From assembly GCA_030052745.1 (NCBI GenBank), contig JANBVO010000047.1, positions 124,001-188,000 of the forward strand: a stretch of 64,000 nt of DNA. Direction: 5' to 3'. Positions within the stretch are counted from its first letter, which is position 1; every line of letters starts with the position of its first letter. Shown piece after piece: positions 1-10,103 of the stretch. The notes beneath the pieces were generated by a model. That model was not told the DNA's origin. It saw only the letters and a program-made list of their open reading frames with translations, and made no database searches. This stretch comes from Pleurostoma richardsiae. Its lineage: Eukaryota > Ascomycota > Sordariomycetes > Calosphaeriales > Pleurostomataceae. Both the position numbers and the translations under genes were made by a program.

Positions 1-1667
1 CCTCCTGGCGCTCGTCTTCTACGTCGTCGGCTATGTCATCGCCGCCGCCAGCCAGTCCATCTCGGCCTACGTCGTCGGCGAGGTGTTCGTGTCCATCGGC
101 TCGTCGGGGCTCGACCTGACAAACGACATCATCGTGGCTGACCTGTCGCCCCTGGAGTGGCGCGGCTTCATCGGCTCCATGCTGTCGACGCCCTTCATCA
201 TCAACACCTGGTTCGCCGGCAAGATCGTCGACGCCATGCAGTCCAGGGACCAGTGGCGCTGGGGCTACGGCATGTTTACCATCATCATGCCCGCCGCCCT
301 CGGCCCGGCCATCGCGACGCTCATCTATCTGGACAGGAAGGCCAAGAAGGACGGCATCGTCAATATCGCATCTTCCAACGCCGCACGCCGCGCGGCCAGG
401 GAGCTCGCCGAGCGCCAGGGTCACGAGGCGCCCCACGGAGTGGTCGTCGCCCCCGCTGCCGAGCCCGCGGGCTCCTGGGTCGAGAGTCTCAAGCGGAATC
501 TGGAGGAGATCGACGCCTTCGGGCTGATCCTACTCGGCTTTGGCTGGAGTCTGCTGCTGCTGCCCTTCAGCCTCAAGACCTACGCCGAACACCACTGGAA
601 GAACCCGTCCCTCATCGCCATGATGATCGTCGGCGGGCTGCTGCTCATAGCCTACGTCGTCTACGAAATCAAGTGGGCCAAGATCCCGAGCGCGCCTCGC
701 AGGCTGGTCATGAACAAGACCTTTGTGATGGCCGTCGTCATCGACGGCTTCTATCTTCGTACGTCGCTCTTCTGCGCTTTACTCCCCCACCCCTGGGCGC
801 GGCTCCCCGCAGCCGGCGTAGTCCATGTGCTTCCTCTCCTATGTGCGCCTCCGCTGATCCCTGCTTGAAGTCGCCGGCAACATCCGATCCCTCTACTGGT
901 CGTCCTACGTCTATATTGCCAAGCCGTGGTCGTACCAAGACTGGGTCTACTACACCAACACGCTGACCCTCGCGCTCTGCGTCTTCGGTGTCGTTGCCGG
1001 CCTCCTGCAGCGGTGGACTCACCGCTACAAACTCATCCAGATCGTCGGCCTCTGCATCAAGCTGATAGGAATGGGCATTATGCTGGACGGCAGACGTGCC
1101 ACCATCAGCACCGCCTCGATGGTGATCGCTCTCATCATGGTCGGGTGCGGTGGCGCCTTCTCCGTCGTCGGCTCGCGTGTCGCATCCCAGGCGTCTGTGC
1201 CTCACCAGGACGTGGCCTTGGCCATCGCCCTGCTCTCTCTGTGGTCGAAGATCGGCGGCTCCATCGGCAGCGCCATCGTCGCCGTCATCTGGGCGAACAA
1301 GATGCCCAAGATGCTGCGCAAGTACCTCCCCGAGACGGCGACCGACGCCGACGTGACGAAGCTGTTCAACAGCGTCACGTCGATCCGGAAGCTGTACGCG
1401 ATCGACGACCCGATGAGGCAGGGTGCCATCGAGGCGTACAGGCGGACCCTCTACTACTGCCTCGCCCCCGCACTGGGGCTGGCCTTCATCCCGCTCATCG
1501 CCGCCTTCTTCCAGACTAACTTCTACCTGGGCAAGCAGCAGAACGCCGTCACCAACGTCGGCAACGACGGGCTCGTGCTGAAGGACGAGCACAAGAATTC
1601 CGAGCCGCTGCCGCCCGCGAAGACTAGGAAGGAGGCATTCCTGAGGTTCTGGGCTGGTCGGTCATGA
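1..1667 (+). CDS. Siderophore-iron MFS transporter, 5' end outside window
   Basis: Exons <1-758 and 871-1667 (112-bp intron, phase 1); the reading frame is open from base 2, so the start lies upstream. The visible 517 residues cover the middle and C-terminal part of a major facilitator of the fungal siderophore transporter group (ARN/MirB-like), usually about 600 residues. Seen: the block LSPLEWRGFIGSM, the central cytoplasmic loop rich in Lys/Ala, and after the intron the family block SLYWSSYVYIAKPWSYQDW followed by several hydrophobic segments. Family members sit in the plasma or vesicle membrane and import ferric siderophores by proton symport. The substrate cannot be told from sequence. 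It converges on the tyrosinase gene, 349 bp away. Family assignment is firm; individual substrate is not. Confidence 0.9.
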
Positions 1668-2016
1668 AGCCGAACGTCATAATCGTCACAGCGGTTGACG
1701 TGGCCGTATTGGCGTGTGGCATCCCGGCCTGCCGTTTTCAGTGTACGTAGGCTGGTAGGTAAGATTTCATCCGTAGGACAACGCGGTCATTGTAAATACA
1801 TAAACCATCCCCGTCTGTAGTCACGCCCTCCAGATACATGAAACCCCAAACGCGCAGGAATTGGCCCCTACTACATATACCTCTCACTGACGGCCCGCCT
1901 CTGCTAACGGAGAACTCTGGAGTGAGAGAAACGTGAATCGATTTCGTTTTCCAGCTGGTAGCTGCTTATTTTGTGCTTTCTTCCTGGCGGCTCTCCACGA
2001 TTGCAGGCAGCTACAG
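1668..2016. other. Convergent intergenic region
   Basis: Shared 3' flank of the siderophore transporter and the tyrosinase. No coding frame, RNA gene or repeat is visible. Confidence 0.6.
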
Positions 2017-3231
2017 CTACACGTACACGTAACAGAGAGGCCCTCCTGTCAACCCCGTTGTCGACATGACGCTGCTGATCGAGACCACTGCCGCGTTAAC
2101 CCCCAGGTCGATGGGATCCTCAAGGGTGCCATCCCGACTAGGAGGGCTGTTGTTGAGGGTGATCGTGCCGGCGATGGCGCTCGTTCGCTGCTCCGGGGCC
2201 TGGTTCTGCCATATCCACCACGTCCGGTCGATCTGCGCGTGGTGGAGAAAGAAGGCCGGATCTCCCGGGCTCGTGAAGAGGTCGCCGCCGGGGTCCCCAC
2301 CGATGGTGAAGTGGCCGCCTGTGTGCACGCCGAAGACGCCGTTGGGGAAGTCGCCCTGCATCGTGTCCTGGAAGGATCCAATGTCGTTGTTGTCTTGAAT
2401 CAGATCCGTCGAGTTCTGGTCCGTTGTCCACTGCCTGCTCACCCAGGAGGAGATGTCGCGCTTAAGGCACCGCGAGTTGTACGCGTACAGAGACTCCGAG
2501 GGAACCACCTCCGGCTCTGCCAAGGTCGGCGCCACGGGGCCGAGGTTGACCGTCATGTTCCTGAAGGGGCCGCTGTCCACGCAGCCCCCGCCGCTGCCGG
2601 GCGGGATGCAGTTCAGACCCGTCGGCAGGGCATCTGTGCAGTTATGCTCCTCGAACGCGCCGTTGCCGCTCATGCTGGTCTCCGAGCCGTCGAAGACGGG
2701 GCTGCTCAGGGGATCATGGGCCCATTTGCCCCAGTTCCAGTACGGCTGGTATCCCCTGTAGCCACACTCGTCCCGCAGGGCCTGCTCGTACACCCAAGTG
2801 AAGTAGCGGTGCCACGACAGGAAGTTGGCGGTGCCGTGAATCGCCAGGGTCTGATTCATGTGCACAGCAACCAAGTCATCGTAGCGTGAGCGCGCGCCAG
2901 GCACTTCGGTGTTGTTGTTGAGGGATGGCCTGGACATGAAACAGAGAACGGCGGCTATGTAAGCTCTGCGCTCCGGAGGGCGAAGCAGGCTCCTGGTGTT
3001 CGGTTAGGGAAGATGCCACGCATGACGGAGGGCGACCAACCATTCCCTGCGTTTCGAGGCATTCTCAGGTGTGCAGGTTGTGTTGGGCTTGAGAGAACGA
3101 GTGTATGCGGCGAGGTTCTGGACCGCTTTTGCGGCCAGGGCGTCGGTCCCGGCTGTTGAGGAAGGCTTTCCCAGTGTGAGGCCACTGCAAGCCAATAGAG
3201 CAGCCAGTATGGAGAGTACAGTTGCAGGCAT
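2017..3231 (-). CDS. Secreted tyrosinase (common central domain)
   Basis: Exons 3231-3041 and 2992-2017; the 48-bp intron (3040-2993) restores the block WSLLRPPERRAYIAAVLCF. Protein 388 aa. Residues 1-21 form a signal peptide (MPATVLSILAALLACSGLTLG). The CuA region has three His in VAVHMNQT, AIHGTANF and LSWHRYF. The CuB region has HTGGHF and FFLHHAQIDRTWWIWQ. Short fungal tyrosinases of this type oxidise monophenols or catechols to o-quinones; several act in secondary metabolism (the OrsC/AsqI-like group), which is family knowledge. There is no long C-terminal inhibitory domain as in classical intracellular tyrosinases. It is divergent from the extradiol dioxygenase gene across 1.2 kb. Actual substrate unknown. 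Confidence 0.92.
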
Positions 3232-4460
3232 GTTCAGAGGTCCCTGATGAGGCAGCGGTAAGGGTTCTAGCCATGCTCCCCAGCCCAGAATTTAAACGGT
3301 TCCCGGTCGTCCATCTCCCGATCCCGCACTCCCAGTCCATTCACTTCATTGCAGACAACGACGTCCAGAGGCCCGCTGGTCCTAGCGGCATGGCCGGACC
3401 GAAATGCGGACAGCTACGGCTGAAAACCTGCAGGGCTTATTCGTTTCTGCACCAGTTGCCAGTGCAGCTCGCGACTCCTTCGAGAGGCTCTCCTCCCAAT
3501 GAGCTACTCGCTTTTAATGAATGCCGCAGGTGCGTGGGAAGCGAGGGACCGCGGCACGGCAACTCTCAGATCCTTCCGTCTGGTATTTGGGCTATTTATA
3601 ATAGGCGAGGTACCCCTGTTGGACTAGACTGATCTGTACGTACTACTAGTCTCCAAGGTCCTGTGGCTTCTTCCACTCGGCCGGGTGCCTAGATGCCTTG
3701 CTATCTTTGGATGGTGGTTGCTGGCATCGCTGCACGAGGGGCCTTACTCGCAAACCTCATCAATCTTTCCTTTGCCCGGTTGTAAATGGCGGCTCATATC
3801 TCGCATGGTCTTCCAAGTCGCCTTCGGCAACAATGACTTGCACGCTTGAAGCAAGTGCAGTGAGTTCGCTTGCAGATTTTGGGAACCTCCAGGCCGACGA
3901 CAGGTCGACGTGACCTGGACCGCCATCTGGTTTGCGTCTAGGCCTGCTGCCTCTTCACAAAGGGCGCCATCCGTTGTTGTGAAACACGGAGAGCACCGAG
4001 ATTGCCGAGTCGTATAGTCGGTGTCAGTTATGCTCACGCGGAACGAACACTCAGATGCGAAAAGTTGAAAGGCCGAGTATGAGTGATTTGATAGGCTCAC
4101 TGACGGCGGCGGGTTGCCTTCACAAACAGCAGGGGGGATACGTGATCTCGCGCAGAGAATGTCTCATGAGAGACGATGGCAAGCAATAGAAGTGTCTTGG
4201 AAAGCGGGACTCGAATCACTCGATAAACGCCTTTGTGGAGCTGACTAACGGCTCACAAATCAGCGTTTCTACGTTGGTCAGCTTGGCAAGCTATTACCCG
4301 ACTTGTTAGGCTGCTTAGCTGCCTCAATAAGATCCGTCTGCAATATCGTGATCAGGTTCAGTTGGAACCATCCATGTTTCGATCCTTCTCAAACAAAACT
4401 CGGCTTCTCTCACCGCTGCATAGGAGGGCCCTGAACACCGAGGCCAAGACCAACAACAAC
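3232..4460. other. Divergent promoter region, tyrosinase / LigB dioxygenase
   Basis: About 1.2 kb between two divergent start codons. A TATAAATA element reads on the minus strand at 3600-3593, about 360 bp before the tyrosinase ATG, and a TTTAAA stretch lies near 3290. No convincing coding frame. Upstream of the dioxygenase start the frame stays open to an ATG at 4374. Confidence 0.5.
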
Positions 4461-5417
4461 ATGGTTAGAGGATCGGTTGTCTGCATATCCCACGGCGGAG
4501 GTGTGTGTGTGTCCGGGGACCCGCTGACGCGAGCTCGAGTTGACAGACGCTTTCATAGGTCCCCTGCCGGTTCTGGGTGACGAGGGCCACAAGGATATCG
4601 CTGCATCGTTGAGGACGCGAGTCCCCAAGCTGCTGAAGCTCGGTACCCCAGAGGCACCACGGGCTATTGTAGTGGTGACGGCGCACTGGAAGGAGAGCCA
4701 GCCGACGATCTCTTCAGGGGCGAAGCACGATCTGTACTATGACTACGGTGGCTTCCCCAGGGAGTCCTACAGCCTCAAGTATGATGCTCCGGGCTCCCCG
4801 GCCGTCGCTGCAGAGGTCGGCAAAGCGCTAGAGGCCGTCGGGTTCAGGCCAACCCTAAACAGCACGCGAGGTATGCGGACCCCTTGCGGCCAGGGAAGTG
4901 GCCATGGTCGAGATTCCAGCTGATCGTGCATCCAGGCTGGGACCACGGCGTTTTCATCCCGATGTTGCTCATCAACCCAGCTGCCAATGTTCCCATAGTG
5001 CAGGTCTCAGTCTTGAGGAGCCAAGACCCAGGCGACCACATCCGCATGGGCAAGGCTCTCGCGACCCTCCGCGACTCCAACGTCGCCATCCTTGGTTCCG
5101 GCTTTGCGTCGTGGCACAACCTGGCGGAAATGTTCCCCGTAATGTCTGGCATGGTTACTGCGCGTCAGATGCGGGCCAAGACAGACCCGTGGAACAGGGC
5201 CGTCACGGACGCCGCGCTGGCCGAGAAAGTCGAGGACCGGGAGAAAAAGCTCGCAGGGTGGAGGCAGTTCCCCCACAGCTATGACATGCACCCGCGCAAC
5301 GGCGCGGAGCACTTCATGCCGCTCATTGTGTGTGCCGGTGCGGGTGGCGATGAGAAGGGGAGCTGCTACAAGGATGACTTCTACGGCGTGGATATATACT
5401 CGTACTATTGGCAGTGA
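4461..5417 (+). CDS. LigB/DODA-type extradiol ring-cleavage dioxygenase
   Basis: Exons 4461-4500, 4559-4870 and 4936-5417; 277 aa. Introns of 58 and 65 bp restore the family blocks ISHGGGPLPVLGD and STRGWDHGVFIPM. Conserved metal-site and catalytic His are visible in SHGGG (H11), VTAHWKES, GWDHGVF and ASWHNL, plus a His-rich C-terminal block HSYDMHPRNGAEHF. The family (Pfam LigB, including plant 4,5-DOPA dioxygenase) opens catechol rings using a non-haem metal. Start 4461 was chosen because it has a strong context (A at -3, G at +4) and sits just before the conserved domain. An in-frame ATG at 4374 would add 29 residues resembling a mitochondrial presequence (Arg/Ser-rich, no acids at first). 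Substrate unknown; the divergent tyrosinase suggests a catechol such as DOPA. Confidence 0.88.
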
Positions 5418-7545
5418 TTTCGAATTCAAAAACGTGTAAGATTCGTTTGAAGAACCGTGAAACTGGTCCGCATCGTCTTCCTGCACTGGTCTAGCTGCCC
5501 TATGACCAGCTCATCTGCCTGTCTTTCAGGGGTCCTGCAGGGCTGCTAGTTTAGAGAACGCCATCAAAGTCGACAGATAGTGTGAAAGCAAGTCTGGGGG
5601 TTTAAGGGGGGTTTGAGCGGGCGGGTGTCAGATGCGCATCTTGTCACAGCGGACGCGTATCGATATAGTATGTATGTGCCACGGGACAGTTTATACCTCC
5701 ATGAGCTGTTCATAGACGTTACAGGGGTTGCATCATAAACTAGGTACTTGACCTGGAATCTACGATGATCCACACCTCGCGGCCTCCCTCAGTTACGAGC
5801 TGGTTGAGACAGAGGTCTGAGACAGCGCCTTCCGTTGCGGACATTTGCCTAGATCCTCACCCTCGCCTTACCCTCGGCGGGGATGTTTTCGCCTCGTTCC
5901 CTAGCACTTCTCCCCATTTCACTTTCAGTGGTTTGGCGACGAGCTGGTTGGTGGCGAGAGGCTCATCAGTCAGTGTCAACGCCTCCTGACCTAGAGTATG
6001 TGGCTCACCTGCGCGATGATGGACACGTCAAGTCGCAACGAAGCATGCGGGAGCACGAACGGCGGGTGGCGAGATATGACTGCTGGTTCATCCCATCTCT
6101 CGTCCCTCATCAATACACATCTGTCATGCGTCTATTTCTCCGAGATCAGAGCGAGACAGTATTTCCCTTGGTGCACAAAGAAGATGATGGACAGAAGTTG
6201 CCGTGCTGCCAATCTCTCCACCCAGGGAACTTCCGTAAGTTGTTGTCTTATGGATATTACGCTTATCACCAGCGACACCACTGGCACGGCAACGAATCAA
6301 GATCCCGCAGTATGCTTATATGCATGAGAATAAGCTTATTCCCCTTCCAAATAGAAATGGTTCGGCCGCCAAACTGATACGTCCAATTCAGGTGCCGGCA
6401 TACAGATAAATGGCCGCCAGCTTAAGGGAGCGCCGTTGGCCTCGAAGCCACTCGAAATCCGTGCCCATCCCCTGGAGTCATCTCCCGTAAGCACCCTAAT
6501 GTGGCGGGATGCTCGATGCGGAAAGACTGCCTGAAACGGCCGAGTCAAGATGTTCAGGCGACTCCTATGTCCCTATCTGGCGCATGTGATGATGGTTGAC
6601 GGCGAATCTAACTCTTCAGCTGCTCAGGGGTAGCAGACATTAGATATGAGCGCCCGGGAAGATAAGGTTCTCAGTGACGATATGACACGCCAGACGGTTG
6701 CTGCGGGTGAGACACTTCTCTGTGAGTAAGACAGATGCAGAAGCGGCAATCTAAAGCTGCAGGCAACAGATACTAAGATGGTATCCCGGCGCGCCGGCCC
6801 AGGTGATGGGAAGGCCGTCCACGCGGAAGTAGGCCAATCATGGTGCTAACGGAGTGAGTCCCGTCCAGGAGGCATCTGCTAGCCAGGCCAGGCCAGGTCT
6901 GTGGGGGTCAGAATAAGCTCGCGGTTAACCTCGAGACTACAGGTTAAGTGTGCAGGAAGTGTGGACAGGTGAAGAAGATAGGGGTCTCTGGTGGTGCCAT
7001 CGCTTATAGGGGCCAGAGTGTGTCCCAGGGATGCGGGCCGTTTCGACTCGGGAGGGCGAGCTACAATCCCGTATTTGAACCAGGGCCATGCTGAGCCTTC
7101 ACCTCCCACCAGATCCGGCAACGGTAGTCGAGGGTCCCTGTCGCATGAGGAAATGTTGCCCTGTTTGGGCTGATGCAAGGGTGCCGTTGGATAAGCCGAT
7201 GACAAAGACGCCAAGATCAGATGCCTGGCAATCCTCTACGCGAGTTCTCCAAGGACAGGCTGGACTGGGCTGTGACTGGCCGGGGGAAGATGCAGGGCGA
7301 TGCCCCCGGCCACCCCGACTGCAGAGCAGTTGGAAAGGGAGTGGGTGATTACTCAAGCAGCTGGCCCGAAGGCTACTGTGAGGTGCGCACAGCTCCGCGG
7401 GCACATAAAGTCGGACGCGTCAACGGCCGCCGTAGGGCTGGCGCTCGTCGGCGAGTCCTTTCGCCTGATTATCGGGTATGCATATGACTTACTGTCTGAG
7501 CAAAGCATCAAGCGCCGTGCAGTTCTGAGCTAGAGCCGGGAGACT
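5418..7545. other. Intergenic region, nothing recognised
   Basis: About 2.1 kb between the dioxygenase stop and the Zn2Cys6 regulator. Open frames here have no family motif, no consistent splice sites and weak codon bias. The right part is the presumed promoter of the regulator. Confidence 0.5.
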
Positions 7546-9537
7546 ATGGCAAGCACCGACGCCGACACGCTCATTCATCCGCCATGGTTCCGTACCCACC
7601 CAGAGCTGATGGCTTCTATAACCGCTGTCGAGAGAAATGGATCTCCTGAGTCGCCGCAGTCGGGGAGCAGCAGCGACCAGAAGGATCAAAAGGAGCCCTC
7701 ACGCAAGCGAGCCAGCCGACCCAAGGTCCGCACGGGATGCGTCAGCTGCAAGAAGCGGCACCTCAAGTGCGACGAGCGCAAGCCGGCGTGCCTGAGATGC
7801 GAGAACTTTGGCAGCTTCTGTGAGGGATACGTGCCACCGAAGACCACCAAGAAGAAACCGGCCCCCAGAGTCGAACGAGTCCTGCTACCGCGGCCCGGTC
7901 CGGGGCAGAGGCTGAAGACGCTGCATATCAAGGACTCTCTTGCACGCGGCGCCGTTTCTGCTGCCGGCGTGCAGGCGGCTCTGCCGATGCAGCCTTCGGT
8001 GATGGGGGCGGTTGCTCTTGACGGGGATGATGCGTGGTACTTCAGCTTGTTCCGGCACCATGTCACGAACGAGATGAGCCCCTACTACCACTCCGACTTT
8101 TGGAGCCGCATGTCGCTCCGGGAGACGCTTACCAACGAGGCCATCCGTCACTCTGTGCTTAGCATCGGCGCCTACTGCAGAGCCATTCTATCCGCCCGGG
8201 AGTTGGAGATGGCAGAGCCTCTGAGCATCAGTCCGTGGCAGCACCAGAACCAGAACCATCAGCATCACAGCTGGATCAACACGCGCCGGGGCCGGCACCA
8301 GCGTGCAGCACTGACACACCACGCCAAGGCACTGGCGTGCATCAGGATGGAGATCGAAGCAGGCGGGATCAGCACGCGGCTGACGATGATGGCGACGCTG
8401 CTGTTCGTGCTGTTCGAGAACATGCAGGGCAACTACCATGCCTCGGGCAACCTGGTAAAGACAGGTGTCAAGATGCTGTGCGGGGAGATCAGCACCTGCT
8501 CGAGGATGATGGACGATCCCGAGGTCGGCGCCTCGCCTGCGTCGGCGGCCGCGCGGCAGCGGTGCAGATACTACCAGGCCATGAGCCCTGGGGAGACTGC
8601 CGTAACGCCGCCGCCGACAATCCGGACCCTCGCCGTCGACAGTGAGACGGCGGAGATGACCCAGATGTTTGCGCGCCACAGCGTTGCTTGCCTGTTTGTT
8701 CCCTTCCAGCACTGCAAGTTCGCGTATCACCTGCTCCTCGACTCGCGCCTCTCGTCTCCGGAACAGAACCCAGCCCTCCCGCTCCGGGCCACGACGCCCG
8801 CCGCCGCCCGAGCCATGTGGGACTACTACCTGCCGCATCTGGGGCGCCTCATCCAGAAATGCGTGTGGCACAACCTGCACCCGTCGTACGAGTTCGACGC
8901 CGCGGCGGTGGTGCAAGAGCAGGACGAGCACCTTGCCTGGCTGCGGGCCTTCGGCAACTCACTCGAGGAGTTGTCCATGTCCGCCACCGTAAGGGGTCGC
9001 CGCGAGCAGAGGGGCATTGCGCTGCTGAAGGCGAACCACATCGTGGCAACCATCTTCACCACCTGCTGCTCCGACGTCACCGAGTCGCTGTATGACGGCT
9101 TCGCTGACCAGTTCGCCTCCGCCGTAGGGCTCTGCCGAGCACTGGTGGCGGTCGATGCGTCGGATCTCGCACCGGAGGCGACCAGCCTGCGTCTGGGCTT
9201 CACCAACGACGTCGGGGCTCTGCCCCTGCTCGGCTTTGTCGCGGCAAAGTGCCGGGTGCAGCACATCCGACGCGAGGCCCTAAGTCTGATCACGCACTGC
9301 GACCGCCGCGAGGGGAGTTGGGACAGCCGGAGCATGGAGAACGGCATGGCCGGGCTGGTCCGCCTCGAGGAGGGGACCATTGACAGTAGCACGGGCTACG
9401 TGCCGCCCGAGGCGAGGTTCAGCTGGACCAACTGTTTCTGGGACTTTGAGGGCAGGGCGATGGAGATGGAGTTCACCAAGCTCCTCCCAGACACGGCCGG
9501 CTTCTACGAGACCAAGAAGCTGAGGATGCCATTATGA
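7546..9537 (+). CDS. Zn2Cys6 fungal transcription factor
   Basis: Single exon, 663 aa, ATG at 7546. A Ser/Lys-rich N-terminus leads into a zinc binuclear cluster at about residues 62-92 (TGCVSCKKRHLKCDERK, then PACLRCENFGSFCEGY): C-x2-C-x6-C-x5-C-x2-C-x6-C. A basic tail (KTTKKKPAPRVERV) follows. The rest is the low-similarity fungal regulatory region, with Trp/Tyr-rich helices from about residue 155. Such proteins bind CGG-type half-sites in the nucleus and often control neighbouring metabolic genes. It is downstream of and co-oriented with the dioxygenase, and convergent with the quinoprotein gene. Target genes cannot be inferred from sequence. Confidence 0.92.
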   Translation: MASTDADTLIHPPWFRTHPELMASITAVERNGSPESPQSGSSSDQKDQKEPSRKRASRPKVRTGCVSCKKRHLKCDERKPACLRCENFGSFCEGYVPPKTTKKKPAPRVERVLLPRPGPGQRLKTLHIKDSLARGAVSAAGVQAALPMQPSVMGAVALDGDDAWYFSLFRHHVTNEMSPYYHSDFWSRMSLRETLTNEAIRHSVLSIGAYCRAILSARELEMAEPLSISPWQHQNQNHQHHSWINTRRGRHQRAALTHHAKALACIRMEIEAGGISTRLTMMATLLFVLFENMQGNYHASGNLVKTGVKMLCGEISTCSRMMDDPEVGASPASAAARQRCRYYQAMSPGETAVTPPPTIRTLAVDSETAEMTQMFARHSVACLFVPFQHCKFAYHLLLDSRLSSPEQNPALPLRATTPAAARAMWDYYLPHLGRLIQKCVWHNLHPSYEFDAAAVVQEQDEHLAWLRAFGNSLEELSMSATVRGRREQRGIALLKANHIVATIFTTCCSDVTESLYDGFADQFASAVGLCRALVAVDASDLAPEATSLRLGFTNDVGALPLLGFVAAKCRVQHIRREALSLITHCDRREGSWDSRSMENGMAGLVRLEEGTIDSSTGYVPPEARFSWTNCFWDFEGRAMEMEFTKLLPDTAGFYETKKLRMPL

Positions 9538-10103
9538 GACGCTACCGCCTTCTCCCAGGAAATATCTGTTCTTTCGCGGCACTGCTACCGCTGTCGGCGC
9601 ATGTGCGAGATCTCCTGGAGAGGCCAAGATATGACAATGGGGCGAAGCGAAGGAGGCATGCTCGAACCACCAAGCTGGCTGCTGTTGACCTGAACAAGAC
9701 AATCTGGCAGCGGCGATTACTTTAATTGCCATGAAGGAGAGAGCAGGTCTTAAATGAAGAGAAGCCGACATGTCAATCACCCAGTATGCCGCTCCGCTTG
9801 GAATCAATCTCAAGAGGGAGCTGAAGTGAGGAAATCGCGCCCCGACCAAGCGCTTCTGTGTCAGACATCATATCGATATTCGTTTCATTAAGCATAAAAT
9901 AGAAACCTCATGTGACAGCCATTCCCTGCGTCAAGTGTGTTTTCACACGCAGACAACCTCCCGTCTGTTCCGCCCCTCAAACCGGTAGTGAGCGGGCTTG
10001 TGCCCTCCGATCCCCTGGTACATCCCCGACAACGTCTCGAGTCTTTTTGAGTCTAGCAGACTCACCACGACGTGAAATACAAGAAATTCGCTCCTGCTTA
10101 CGC
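9538..10103. other. Convergent intergenic region
   Basis: 3' flanks of the Zn2Cys6 regulator and the quinoprotein dehydrogenase. No coding or RNA feature seen. Confidence 0.55.

Noticed and set aside
738-1592. 284-codon minus-strand frame opposite the siderophore transporter
   Set aside because: Asp/Gly/Arg-rich shadow of the transporter's second exon.
4190-4290. tRNA-like B-box (GATTCGAGTCC) on the minus strand
   Set aside because: The flanking bases do not pair as a T-stem and no A-box or acceptor stem fits.
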